NCBI GenBank assembly: GCA_029747015.1
Contig: JAKOGI010000053.1
Coordinates: 809,501 to 873,500, forward strand
Direction: 5' to 3'
DNA: 64,000 nucleotides
Source of the DNA: Carnegiea gigantea
Lineage: Eukaryota > Streptophyta > Magnoliopsida > Caryophyllales > Cactaceae
The notes below the pieces were generated by a model. That model ran no database searches. It worked only from the letters and a program-made list of their open reading frames with translations, and was not told the origin of the DNA. Position 1 is the first letter of the stretch, and every line of letters begins with the position of its first letter. Made by a program: the position numbers and the translations under genes. Positions 34,715-45,444 of this stretch are shown piece after piece.

Positions 34715-35409
34715 TGTAACACCCCCAGCCCCTAAAGTCAGGAGCGTTACATTTTCTTACTCCCTACTTAACTTCTGGGGTGAAACGGATAGAGTTTTCC
34801 CTAAAAACTGACCGTTCGAGGCTAAAAGCCTCACAATAAACCCCTACAATCAATGAAAGTGTTAAAACATTCTAAAATAAGCTCAACGGCTACACGTCGG
34901 AGTTCATAACTCAATGAGCAACTCGCTCGGAGTACATCAGACAATACAGTTCATTGATACAGGAGAAGTGAAGGATACAACTCAACGGTTTATACGACCA
35001 GAGTACTGGGGTATACATCCCAAAACGTAACTGGCTTCAGCTAAAAGGACAACCGATAAATTAGATGGTTGCCTCACATGGCTATACAGAGTAATTCCTA
35101 AGCCAAATGCACTACATGAACTAGAATACTTATTTACAAACATTTACAATTCTAGGAATACATTACATGACTTCGTTAAATAAGTAAGACCCCTTCAAGT
35201 GGGCACAGATGACACCTTGCAAGTAAGGATAAACTCCATCTTGGCATAAGTAACTTAGCTTCTACTTGTCACAATGCAAACCTGGGGAAAAAGGGGAAAG
35301 AATAATAGGATGAGCAACCACACGCTCAGTGAGTATTCCCCGACTCCTAAAACCAAAATCATTGCAGGCAGCTATAAGGCCTGCATACTTTATTTTTTGT
35401 TAAGCTGTT
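34715..35409 (-). repeat. Family-2 LTR, 3' part, left piece (minus strand)
   Basis: In plus view it begins TGTAACACCCCCAGCC. Its minus strand aligns with the 3' end of the plus-strand LTR at 39480-40016 (for example CACTGAGCGTGTGGTTGCTC against TACTGAGCATGTGGTTGCTC). It continues at 40017-41735 after the inserted LTR. It is unlike the family-1 LTR apart from the terminal TGTAACACCCC. Confidence 0.75.
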
Positions 35410-37779
35410 TGTAACGTCTCTTTACATTATAAAATCTTATTTTATTTAACGATGCAAGTTAAATTATTATCGACGAGCCTATGTGAGCGATGATTTTATT
35501 AAAAAGAATATTATTATCGCTATTAAAATTATCATTGTCATTATTGGTTTGAAAATCTTTCAATGATTTTTACTAAGCGTTATAAACGGTTACTAACGAG
35601 TACTAAATCGAGTAGGAACCCGAATACGATTAGGTTATCAACCTTAGAATTCATTTCGTTAGTCATTAAATCGAACCTCGATATTTTTGGGAACTAGTAA
35701 TCAATGAAAGATCGTGTTATCGATTTTGGGTTTAGAGTTCGGATTACGAATTAGTCTAGCGGTGCCGAGTATCGAACAGCTTGGAACAAAAATAGCAGGG
35801 ATGGGCATTTTAGTAATTTTTCCCAACCCCTTTTTCTCTTTCCCCCAGCCGCGAACTCTCTCTTCCCGTCATCCCTCTCTCTCCTCCTTATTCTTCTTCT
35901 TCCTCCTCTCATCTCCACCATAAACGCACCACAAGAGCTCGATTTTGAGCAGATTTCTCGCCATGTAAAGCCACAAAACTCACCCATCGACGTTCCCCAC
36001 GAACTAACCCCCATCTGGTGTGAATTCTGGGCAAAATCGAGAAGAACCCACCATGTTTTCTGTGGGTTTGAGCACAAATTTGAGAGCCTAGACACTTGTA
36101 AAAGTTCAACCTTGCACTAGTTGTTAATTGCTTTGAAACCTGCACAACATAAATTGGAGGCAAATTCATAGCTTCAAGCACCCATGTCAAATTCAAGTCA
36201 GAGAGTGAGGTCTTGGGCCAAAATTGGGGTTTGGTTGCACGATTTTTTTGGCCACGGTGTAGGTTTTGACCTTTCGTGGTGAGTAAGAGTCGAGAAGTTG
36301 GTGCTGTTCGAACACTTACAGCCGAGCCCAGCAGCTTCGAACGATCATCCAGCTCGGAATTGAGGTAGGGATTTCTTTACTCCTAAATTGCTATTATTTC
36401 CAATGAATTTAACTAAATTAGTTAGCGCATGTTGATTTGAGGTTAGAAATCTGTTTGGGTAAATTTGGAATCGAGATTGAGGAATTACAAATGTGGCACC
36501 ATTTTGGGGTCAATTGCATGTCAAATTGATGCTAATTTTTGATAACCGGGTAGTTTGGAGAAATGCTTAATAAACAAAATGTTGACATAGCGCTGTTATT
36601 CCATCAATTTAATAGTTGAATTCCATTTGAAGCTTTAGGATGCTAGTTGAAGTAATTGTGGAATGAACTGAATTATGTGTCTAAAGGTTATAGCTAAATC
36701 AATTTGGGCATGATTAATAGTCTATTTGTAGTAATTACAATGGAATATTATGCTTGTGTGACATTGGTTTGCGAACTAGAAAGCAAAATATCGCTTTAAA
36801 GTCTCTATTGCATTGGTTAGTACACTTGAACTCTATCTTGGTTATTAAACATCAATGTTATGTTAATATATGATCGTTCTATATATTATTGGTTTGTGCA
36901 TGCCAATATTAAACTGAGATTGGTAGTTAGATGGTTTAAGGTAGAACTAATGAGAAATTTGAGATTCTTGTGGTCGGTGTTGTGTGAGGAGGGAGCCTGG
37001 GTTGTGAATTACCGTAATCGTGTAGATTGTGAGGTTATGTGTGGCTTATTGAGTAGATTCTGCCAAGTTATGCTATGAAGTGTGTGAATGTGCTATGTGC
37101 GAACCCCTTTTTCCCCCAATGTGCTACGTGACTCTATGTGACCAATTCTTGAAATTTTAAACATCTTTTAAAAGAAGGGTCGTTCAGAAAGCTTGTTTTC
37201 ATAATTATAAATGCTTTTAAATATTTACCAATTGCCTGACAGTTTATGAAGATGTTTGTAGCTTAAGAGAAATCCTAAATCGTCAAATGACTCGATAAGT
37301 GACTTGACTGAATAGTCGATAGGTTTATGAAGTTTAAAAGTGAATTAAAAATGAGTTCGAGAACGTTTTAAGGCATTGGTTTTTATGTTACTCCTCCTTG
37401 TCTTTAAAAGGATTCAAACGTCTTGAAAAAGGACATCTTAAGGTACTCATTATGAAATTTAGCTGACTTGTATGCTAGCTGCTTGTTTAAGTTTTGATTG
37501 AGTTTCGAATTATGAGCTACTAAGATCATTACGATTTTAAGAAGCATTTATGTTGAAAAAGAATGAAGAAACCTTTTTTGAATCATAAGCGAGCCAAGTA
37601 TTCTAAGTTTTAAAGAGCAGTAAGTTGAGAATGATTTAAAGTTTTAATTTGCTTAAGCACCCTTCCTTTAGTATAAAAAGGATTTCAAACGAATTGAAAC
37701 TGGGCAACTGAATGAGTTTATTACAAAACTTAATTTGAGTTATATGCTAGTTTGAATGAGTTTATTACCTTAAGTTTCA

Positions 37780-37905
37780 ATAAGTTTCAATTACGAATAT
37801 AGTTTGATTATTACTTTAAGTTTCAATAAGCTTCAATTACAAATCTAGTTTGATTATTACTTTATTTTTTGATAAGCTTCAATTACGAATCTAGTTTGAA
37901 TTTAA
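37780..37905 (+). repeat. About 47-bp tandem repeat, three units
   Basis: Units share TTCAATAAGCTTCAATTACGAA and TCTAGTTTGATTATTACT parts. It is an AT-rich array inside the family-2 LTR. Confidence 0.75.
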
Positions 37906-37947
37906 CGCTATCTAAGCACCTTAAGTTCTAAATGAGTTTCAATTTAC

Positions 37948-38290
37948 GAGTTAGCAAACTTATTTGGTTTATAAGAAGCTTTTAAGCTAACAAGAAGACT
38001 TCGTTTATGAGTTAGCAAACTTATTTCGTTTATAAGAAGCTTTTAAGTTAAAAACGAAGTTGATTTATGAGTTAGAAAACTTATTTTGTTCATAAGAAGC
38101 TTTTAAGCTAAAACGAAGACTTCGTTTACGAGTTAACAAACTTATTTCGTTTACAAGATGTTTTTAAATTAAAAATGAATTAGCAAATTTATTTCGTTTA
38201 TCAGAAGCTTTTAATTTAAAAACAAAGTTGATTTACAAGTTAGCAAACTTATTCCATTTATAAGAAGTTTTTAAGCCAAAAGCGAATGAA
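37948..38290 (+). repeat. About 60-bp tandem repeat, six units
   Basis: Units begin near 37948, 38009, 38069, 38130, 38177 and 38237; the fifth unit is shortened. The core is GAGTTAGCAAACTTATTTCG followed by TTTATAAGAAGCTTTTAAG. Neighbouring units differ by a few bases. Such arrays in LTRs often hold repeated enhancer or nucleosome signals, but that is inference. Confidence 0.85.
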
Positions 38291-38435
38291 CTATGAACAT
38301 TTCGAAAGGTTATGGTCGTTTTGTTAAAAGTAAGATATTAGCAAAGTAATCAACTGAAAAAGAGAAATGAAATGCGATTTTGAAGGCTAAGAAAGTGCAA
38401 GGCAAGTGGCCAGACCTTGAGGGTGGGAATTGGAC

Positions 38436-38626
38436 GCAAAGATGGCGTGAGCTGTTTCTCCTAAAGGTAATATTGGGAGCTGGCAAAGATGGCGTGAGCT
38501 GTTCCCGAGAACTGGACTCAAGATATGATTATCTTGGTGTGAGCTGTTCCCTGATGTGTGACGCGTAAGAAAACCTTGAGGAGGACTGGACTCAAGATAT
38601 GATTATCTTGGTGTGAGTTGTTATGC
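38436..38626 (+). repeat. Interleaved direct repeats in the family-2 LTR
   Basis: GATGGCGTGAGCTGTT occurs twice 46 bases apart (from about 38441 and 38487). A longer unit (CTGGACTCAAGATATGATTA onward) occurs twice, about 77 bases apart (38512 and 38589). Confidence 0.8.
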
Positions 38627-40016
38627 TACAGAGGACAATATCGAGGTTAGAGTTACTCTACTAGGACGCGTTTGGGCCAAACGTTAAGTACGTATACCCC
38701 AGGGATAACATGAGTTGTGAGTGACGATGTCACTTAGGGGCGGTGTAGATCTCCCCTGACCAGCACGATAAGATGTTTTTATGTTATGAATAAGTTCCTA
38801 ATAAATAGGAAATTAGCATTTTGCCATTTTTAAGCAGTTTAGAAAAGAAAGATTTCTAAGGGCCATTACGAGGCCATATTGGATAAGATTTGAAAAGTTT
38901 ATAAGGGTCATTCGAGGACCATTACGAAAGAAGTTATTTTAAAGAATATGAGCCTCAAAAGGCTAAGTAAAGTGTTTTTAGGAAAAGAAAGAAAGCTTTC
39001 AAATGCACATATCCTGCACATATTTTATGAACGTGCTTCAAAGTATAGTTTAAATGAAGTTTTAAATGAAGTATGGTTGCATCCTAGTAATGCATCAAAC
39101 TTTTAAACTTTTAAAGGTGCATATCTCATGAAAGAATGCTTCTTGCCAAGTCTTTCTTACCAATTTGGATGTTTCGGGAGTTTTTTAGAAAGAATTACAA
39201 GCTTTAAAGAAGTTACCGTCATTCATAAACTATTCTTGGAATATATCGAGAGTTACTATGTTTTCAAAAGTGTATTTGAAAGCATCATATTCATTCCTTG
39301 TGCTACTTGATTACATGTCTGAATGCTTGTTAGAAAGGAAGATTGGTCATTAGGGGCCTAGGAATGAGTTAAGGGGCTAGCGATGAAGTATAAGGGTGGT
39401 AATCTTTCCTTGGGGCTATGATTGCCTAATATGATAGTAACTTATATACGTGATATGTTACTATTATTGGTATTATTACCTACAAATGGTTTTGGTTTTA
39501 AGGAGTAGGAAAATTCTTACTGAGCATGTGGTTGCTCATCCTTTTACTTATTCCCTTTTTCAGGTTCAGTTTGAGCAGGTATAAGAGATATTTTGAAGTT
39601 ATTTTGACTCCAACCCATCAGAAGTCTTTTTGCCGGCTTTGCAAGTGCTCGATCCCTACCACGTTGTAAATATTTAAGTTCATTGTTGTATGTGAAAGCA
39701 TGTAGTCAGCTCTATACCTGTATATGTCTTACTTTAACCCTTGTGTTAGTTGTTTAATTTTGAGTAATCCCGGGCGAGTGGCCCGAGGGGCTGAATTTGG
39801 GTTATTTTAGTACATGTTATACCTTATTACCAAGTTATAGGTACCCTTAGCTGAGCTAAGACCCTAAGATACTGCTAAAACAGGGAAAACTCTTGTAGTT
39901 TTGTTTTAGAATAACTATCTAAGTGCTAATCCAGACCTTTGATCTTCAATAGCCTTAGGGATTTTCTTTTAGGGAGTCCTGGCGATGTGACCCCTCCTCG
40001 AGTTGGGGGCGTTACA

Positions 40017-41735
40017 GCAATAATACCCATAATAGTCACATACCATGTATTCATACTTTAGTATCATATTAGGCAATCATAAATCCTTAAGGAAGGATCA
40101 CTATCCATAAACTTCATTTTTAGCTACACAAACTCATTTTTAGGTTCCTAAATAACCAAATTTCTGAAAAACCAAGCACTCAAATCACACAAGCAAGCAA
40201 CAAGGGCTAAGCATAGAGCTTTCTTTCATAGGTTATGTGATATACACGTGAATTATGCCTTGCATAACCAATACACTTACACGAGACACTTAAACACAAG
40301 GAGTAGAGATTATGCAAGGAGCTTTCTTTCATAGAACATGCACATTCAAATTCATGTGCTCTGCATATTACTTGAAATTGCATTCAACTATGCTTAGGAA
40401 CCTTTTCATTAAGCATTCATAGAAATATTCCTTTTTTTCTTTGAAAACACTTTGCTTAGCCTCTTTAGGCTCATAAAAACTCTTTTCTTAGCCTCTTGAG
40501 GCTCATAAAGCTCTTTTCTTAGCCTCTTGGAGGCTCATATTCTTTAATAGAATCTCTTTCGCATTGGTCCTATAATGTCCCTGATAAACTTTTCACATTT
40601 CATTCAATCTGGCCTCTTAATGGCCCATAAAAACTTTCTTTCTTTCTGAAATACTTAAAATAGCAAAATGCTGACTACTTTTCTTTGGTTATTAGGAAAA
40701 TACTTCTGGCATAAGATCATTACAGGGTGTTGACTAGGTGAGATCTATTCTCAACTATATAGTGAGACCTAATGCTCACGCTTAAGCTTTTATTCCCTGG
40801 ACGTCAACATATAACATATTGGACTATTACTCTCGTCAGGGTCTTCTAGGTTTTCCTAGTACCAGGACTTATTCCCTAGGCTAATATCATTCATATCATA
40901 TTGTCCAAAGCACATTATCTTAGCCAATTTAAAGCATATAGACATAACGACTAATAAGTTTGCTGCCTCTCACAATGAAATCCTTTTTCATACATCGCAT
41001 TCTCTTTTTATTTAAATTCCTTAGGGATTCCCCTGTTCTAGCGAGTTCACTCCCAAAACTATATTCGTATATTTAAAATAGGCCATCGATTGCTAATAGT
41101 TATGGCTACTATTAGTTACAACCATAAAAACTTTCTTTTTCAAACGCACTCTCACTCACAAGATGAAACTTAATGACATAAAGCAAAGAAGGTTTGCACG
41201 TAATACATTCAAACACTTCATAATCAACTCAATAGAATAAGCCACACATGGCCTCGCAATCCACACGATTGCGGTCAAACACAACCCAGGTTTCCTCCTC
41301 ATACAACACCGACCACAAAGAACCTCAAAATCCTCATCAGTTCATCCTCAAGCCATTTGACTATCAACTCGGCTTTCAATTCCATAACCATAGCGAATTA
41401 TCATGAAAGCTTATAAAGAAATGTGCAACAGGGCACATGTACTTTCCTGAGCAAGCAGCACCATTCGACGGTGTGCTACGTCAAGCATATATAAACATAT
41501 ACATACATTCCCGTAACTTAAGTAAAGGACACGATGAACTGAAATGAACTAGCAATGCATGAAGCTAGCTTACATTCATAATTCACATTTAGGAAATAAG
41601 CATGCCGTACTCATGTCATTTTCAAAGCATCATTTCACTTAACTTAACAAACATCGATTCAAACTTACTTAGGCCATTTCAGAAGCTACTTCTAAACATA
41701 ATTTACCTAAGTTAACAGGCATCGATTCAAGACAT
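40017..41735 (-). repeat. Family-2 LTR, right piece (minus strand), 5' end cut
   Basis: Its minus strand aligns in order with the plus-strand LTR: 40017-40140 with 39350-39480, 40430-40560 with 38940-39060, 41230-41330 with 36960-37070 (GTGGTCGGTGTTGT, GTGTGGCTTATT). It stops at 41735 where the family-1 LTR text begins. The stretch 40440-40545 repeats a TTAGCCTCTTGAGGCTCATA unit three times. Confidence 0.72.
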
Positions 41736-42298
41736 TTGGGGGGTTAGAGGCAGCCAAGCTGGCCAAAGAACACCCATAAATTAGCAGCAGTAGCTAGGAA
41801 AGGGGTGGCCATGGGTTAGAGAGAGAGAGGAGAGAGATAAGGGTTGAGTTTTGTTGTGTTTTTTTGACTTATTGACAAGCTTAGCTGAATTCATACCTCC
41901 CGAAAGTAGCTTTTTACTAACCATGGTTAAGCTTAAATCATGGTAATTAGCTAGGTTAAGAATGCAAACATGTTGGGCTTCAAATTGGGCCAAATTAAGT
42001 TGGTTTCGGAAATAAAATCCCGTAACAATAACATTTTTGCATAACTCAATATTAAATTTTTGTGATGTTATGGAAAACAAAATAAATCACTTAGATTATA
42101 TTTGTTAGGGCCCACTATCAATGCTCCTAAAATTTTCCTCAGTAATTAAATAAAAAAATAAAATCCGAATTCCCAAATGAAGGCCAAATGAAAATTTTTT
42201 TTTCCACCGAGACGATGAAAGGCGATAAATAAATATGAGAAAATCATTAACGTGAGGTAATTAACTAAAAAAATATGATTTAGGATTGGGCTATTACA
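41736..42298 (-). repeat. Chromovirus 5' LTR, first 563 bases (family 1)
   Basis: On the minus strand it starts TGTAATAGCCCAATCC. It aligns with 29680-30240, including the AG-rich run and the TGTTGGGCTTCAAATT segment. The rest of this LTR, the primer site and the gag start are missing and family-2 LTR sequence takes their place. Confidence 0.8.
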
Positions 42299-42998
42299 CT
42301 ATACCAGGGGCATCCCTAATTGTCTCCAACTCATGTCTTCTCACTTAAATCCTGAAGAAAGTCCGAAGCCCCATTAGCACTTACAAAAAACTCTCCCCCA
42401 CATATAGATTTAACCATTGCCCTAGTACTCTCATTCATCCCCCCCATAAGTAACTTGGCACAACTTCCATTTCTCTAAACTATGGGGAGGCCATTAAATG
42501 CGTAATTCCTTTAACCTCGTCATATAATTCTAAAAAGGCTCATTTTCAATTTAGACAAAATAGAGATTTTTATTCCTAAGCCTAATGGTTTTGCTAGTGG
42601 GAAAACACCTCTTCTGGAAGATATCAACAAAAGAATCTCATGATTTAATACAACCAACCTTAAGACCATGCATCCACCTCTTAACATCGTCTTTAAGAGT
42701 AAAGAGAATTAATCTTATCCTCACAATATCATTTGATTCCCTAGGCATGTGAATCAGCAAACACACTTCCCCAAACTCACGAATAAACAAATAAACTCCT
42801 CAAAGCTGATAAGTTTAAGAAGCATGCCAACATAAGCCGATTTATGCTCATTCGGTAAGGGTAGAAGTGATCCCTTAATGAACGCGGTAGGTTGGGTTCC
42901 ACTCTTTCAACAATCGAATCATCAACATTAGCAGGTTTGGGCTCAACATCAACCACATTTCTTTGCTCGAAATTCCTAGGCCCATCATTAGCATCCAA
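42299..42998 (-). pseudogene. Gag of a minus-strand gypsy element, interrupted by the chromovirus
   Basis: From the minus-strand start at 42998: an N-terminal part (LRDHFYPYRMS), then VRIRLILFTLKDDVKRWMHG, SWDSFVDIFQKRCFPTSKTIRLR, ENEPF-stop-NYMTRLKEL, PPHSLEKWKLCQVTYGG, STRAMVKSICGGEFF and a frameshifted tail. This is the retrotransposon gag domain of plant Athila/Tat-related gypsy elements. At least four stops or frameshifts. It is cut at 42299 by the chromovirus and probably resumes at 27611. Confidence 0.82.
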
Positions 42999-43195
42999 TG
43001 AGTCACGACTTTTGGGTTTTTTAATTTTTCATTTTTGTGGACTTTTCTCATTTTCTAATATTTTTGTATTTTTCAATGTCATCAATATAAGTAGTTAATT
43101 TATAACTCAAAAGAAAAAAAACAAAGAAATAATAAAATAGACTCTACCACCACATGATGAACTAAAATAGGGCATATTTACAAGAAGTGACTTCA

Positions 43196-43217
43196 CCATC
43201 CCCATGAACAACACCAA
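43196..43217 (-). other. Primer binding site of the minus-strand gypsy element
   Basis: On the minus strand TTTGGTGTTGTTCATGGGGA. The usual tRNA-Asp-type site in plant gypsy elements is TTTGGCGCCGTTGCCGGGGA. Most differences fit C-to-T decay. Confidence 0.65.
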
Positions 43218-43688
43218 AAAAAAAAACTTGTATGAAAATTTTCAATGTAAATTAATATATCCTTAAGCATACGAATTCATCGCAATATTTGATTGCCATC
43301 TTCTCAGGAACATTGGATGAAATTAGGTCACTAAAAAGTAATTAACCTACTAGTTACCTAAAGTAACACAAAATAATGGATTAACTGAAGGCATTCTTGA
43401 ATATCAAGTTTCAATCGACATTAATTAATAAAACATACTCTGCATTCAACCAAAATAATAATGGTCCTTTTAATGACCTGATGCTAACAATATTATTATT
43501 CTCATCACTCGAATCTAAAATGGACAAACAAAAATTGCCTAACTTTTAGTAAAGAGGAAATAAAGAGAAGAGGGATTAACTAATTACAATAATAACTAAA
43601 GAGACAAAAGTGAAATGTACATATTCATTAAGACCCTAAAAGTAGAAGGTTGAAGTCAATTCTTTAAACCTAACTTTCTATTTTATCA
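43218..43688 (-). repeat. Putative 5' LTR of the minus-strand gypsy element
   Basis: It lies between the primer site and the Athila copy 2 gag. On the minus strand it starts TGATAAAATAG, like the Athila LTR start TGATAAACC. About 470 bp. No second copy is visible on the left, so the limit rests on these two neighbours. Confidence 0.5.
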
Positions 43689-43699
43689 AGAAGCTAGGG

Positions 43700-44460
43700 G
43701 GAAAGAGAGACATAAAGCATCCTAGGACCCAACATAATGAAGAGCTCAACCCAGCTAGCACAAAATGAGTCAATCGATGCTGTAGTTGGAGGTTCCTTGA
43801 TGGGAGAGTTAATAAAGGCTACAAAAGCTTTATTGGAGGAGATGACCTCCAATAGCTGCCATTGGTCTAGTGAAAGAACTAGCTTAAAGAGGAGTGGTGG
43901 CATGTATGATGTTGATGCAGTAGATCTTCTTGCCAGCAAGCTTGATGCCCTTGCACAGATATCTGATCGGCTTAGGGCCCCCAATCTAGGGAGTTCCTCG
44001 AGTATGGTGTGTTAGGTTTGTGGAATTCAATGATATATGCCTACTGATTATCAAACCAACTTCCAAGGAGTTGAACATGCCAATGCTAATACCATGTAAA
44101 ATTTTAACCCACGTCCTCAAACCAATCCTTACTCAAAAACACATAATCTGGGATAGAAAAATCACCCAAACTTCTCCTATATAAATAACAAGCCCTTATC
44201 ACCTAATGCCACTCACCACCCAGGATTTCAAGACAAAGCTCTGTTCAACCCACCTCCCCAACCTCCTCAACAAAAGCTCAATCTGTAAAGTCTTATGGAG
44301 CATTTCATTCACACTCAAATTAAAACTAATGAAACTCTTGGTGCATCAGTCATTCAATTGAGCTCTAAGTTTAAGACTATGTCCACCCGCCAGAAGATGA
44401 TAGAGAATCATATTGCACAGATTGCGCAGCAAGTGAAACCCTAAGGATATCTATAAGGTT
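43700..44460 (+). pseudogene. Athila copy 2 gag, C-terminal half (broken)
   Basis: The block SIDAVVGGSLMGELIKATKALLEEMTSNSCHWSSERTS (43770 onward), then GGMYDVDAVDLLASKLDALAQISDRL, matches the second gag half of copy 1. A frameshift precedes it near 43770. Later parts (44100-44450) show the MEHFIHTQIKTNETL-like segment before the pol linker. The N-terminal gag core is absent. Confidence 0.8.
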
Positions 44461-45444
44461 AACCTGACTCTGAGGAGTGTGAGAGAATTGGAGGGTCCCC
44501 AAATGACTGTGAGGGAAGATAGAAGCGAGGTTGAGGGAAAGAGTGATGCTGAGAAAGAGATTCCAGTTGCAACTCCAAGTAAGAAGGATGAGGTTGAGAA
44601 GACACATGAAGTTCAAGCTGAGAGTACTTCATCTTTAGTAAAGCCTAACAAGCCTCCTATCCTATATCCTCAAAGGCTAGTGGAGGCTAAAGATAAGCAT
44701 AAGTGTGGTAAGTTTTTAGAGATATTGAAAAAGTTCCATATTGACATTCCTTTTTTGGAGGTTATCACTGATATGCCCTCATATATCAAATTTCAAAAGG
44801 ATATGCTCTCCAGTAAAGGAAAATTATTCGAGAATACCATAATGTCCCTCACTGAGGAGTGTAGTGCTATCATCTAGAATGAGCTCCCTCCTAAACTTTC
44901 AGATCTTGATAGCTTTTCTACCCTTTATTCTGTTGGGGATGTAGCTATTAGTAGAGTACTTTGTGACATTGGGGTTAGTGTGAGCCTTATGCCAAACTCC
45001 ACCAACTCTCACGTGGGTGATATGAAACCTATCACTATCTCGTTGCAACTTGCTAATAGGTCAATGAAATACCCTTTTACCATTCTGGAAGACCTCCCCT
45101 GCAAGTGGGGAAGTTCTTCATTCTTTGTGATTTTGCTGTTATGGAAATGGAAGAATATACCCGTATCCCTATCATCTTACAGAGATGCTTTTTGGCTATT
45201 ATGAGAGCCACGATTGATGTCAAAATGGCAAGCATTTCACGTAGGCGATGAGAAAGTAGAGTTCCATCTAATACAAACTATCACCACTTCAACTCTAAAT
45301 GATACTTGTTACAGAGTTGATGTGTTAGAAATGATCCTTAGTCGAGAGGCTATGACTTGTTATTCTGTGGATGATCCTCTAACAGCCATTTTGATTGGCT
45401 ATGATGTGATTGACACTCAACCTAGGGAAAAGAAGGAGCATTGA
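44461..45444 (+). pseudogene. Athila copy 2 protease and linkers (broken)
   Basis: A charged linker (44479-44640, rich in E and K) leads to KFLEILKKFHIDIPFLEVITDMPSY. The protease active site reads LCDIGVSVSLMP near 44960, where DLGAS is usual; the Asp is present. Then MKPITISLQLANRSMKYP. A frameshift follows near 45090. The block 45214-45444 (VDDPLTAILIGYDVIDT) links to RT. This copy keeps the stretch that copy 1 lost. Confidence 0.83.

Larger units (their letters stand above)
35410..40016 (+). repeat. Family-2 LTR, plus strand, probable solo LTR (4.6 kb)
   Basis: Starts TGTAACGTCTCTTTAC and ends GAGTTGGGGGCGTTACA, 4607 bp. It splits an older minus-strand LTR of the same family: the sequence left of 35410 and right of 40016 rejoin in one alignment. 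It has a pyrimidine-rich leader (35820-35930) and several tandem arrays inside. No internal retroelement genes accompany it, hence solo. No clear 5-bp duplication is seen (CTGTT against GCAAT). Confidence 0.7.
27612..42298 (-). mobile_element. Chromovirus (Tekay/Del-like) gypsy retrotransposon with a rearranged right LTR
   Basis: Minus-strand order gag, protease, RT, RNase H, integrase, chromodomain. The left (3') LTR is 27612-30240, and the first 563 bases of the same LTR remain at 41736-42298. Flanking 5-mers are CTATG (27607-27611) and CTATA (42299-42303), one mismatch. Both flanks belong to the same gypsy gag. Between 34715 and 41735 the right LTR has been replaced by two LTR pieces of another family. 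The RT form and the C-terminal chromodomain point to a chromovirus; Tekay is the likely lineage. Confidence 0.85.

Noticed and set aside
37948..38290. Regularly spaced repeats resembling a CRISPR array
   Set aside because: The whole unit of about 60 bases repeats with no unique spacers, it lies in a plant LTR, and no cas genes exist.
35410..40016. Complete retrotransposon between TGTAACG and CGTTACA
   Set aside because: No gag or pol text is present inside; the whole aligns as a single long LTR with the inverted pieces on both sides.
42777..42998. Independent hypothetical gene
   Set aside because: It is the N-terminal part of the minus-strand gypsy gag, which continues after it.
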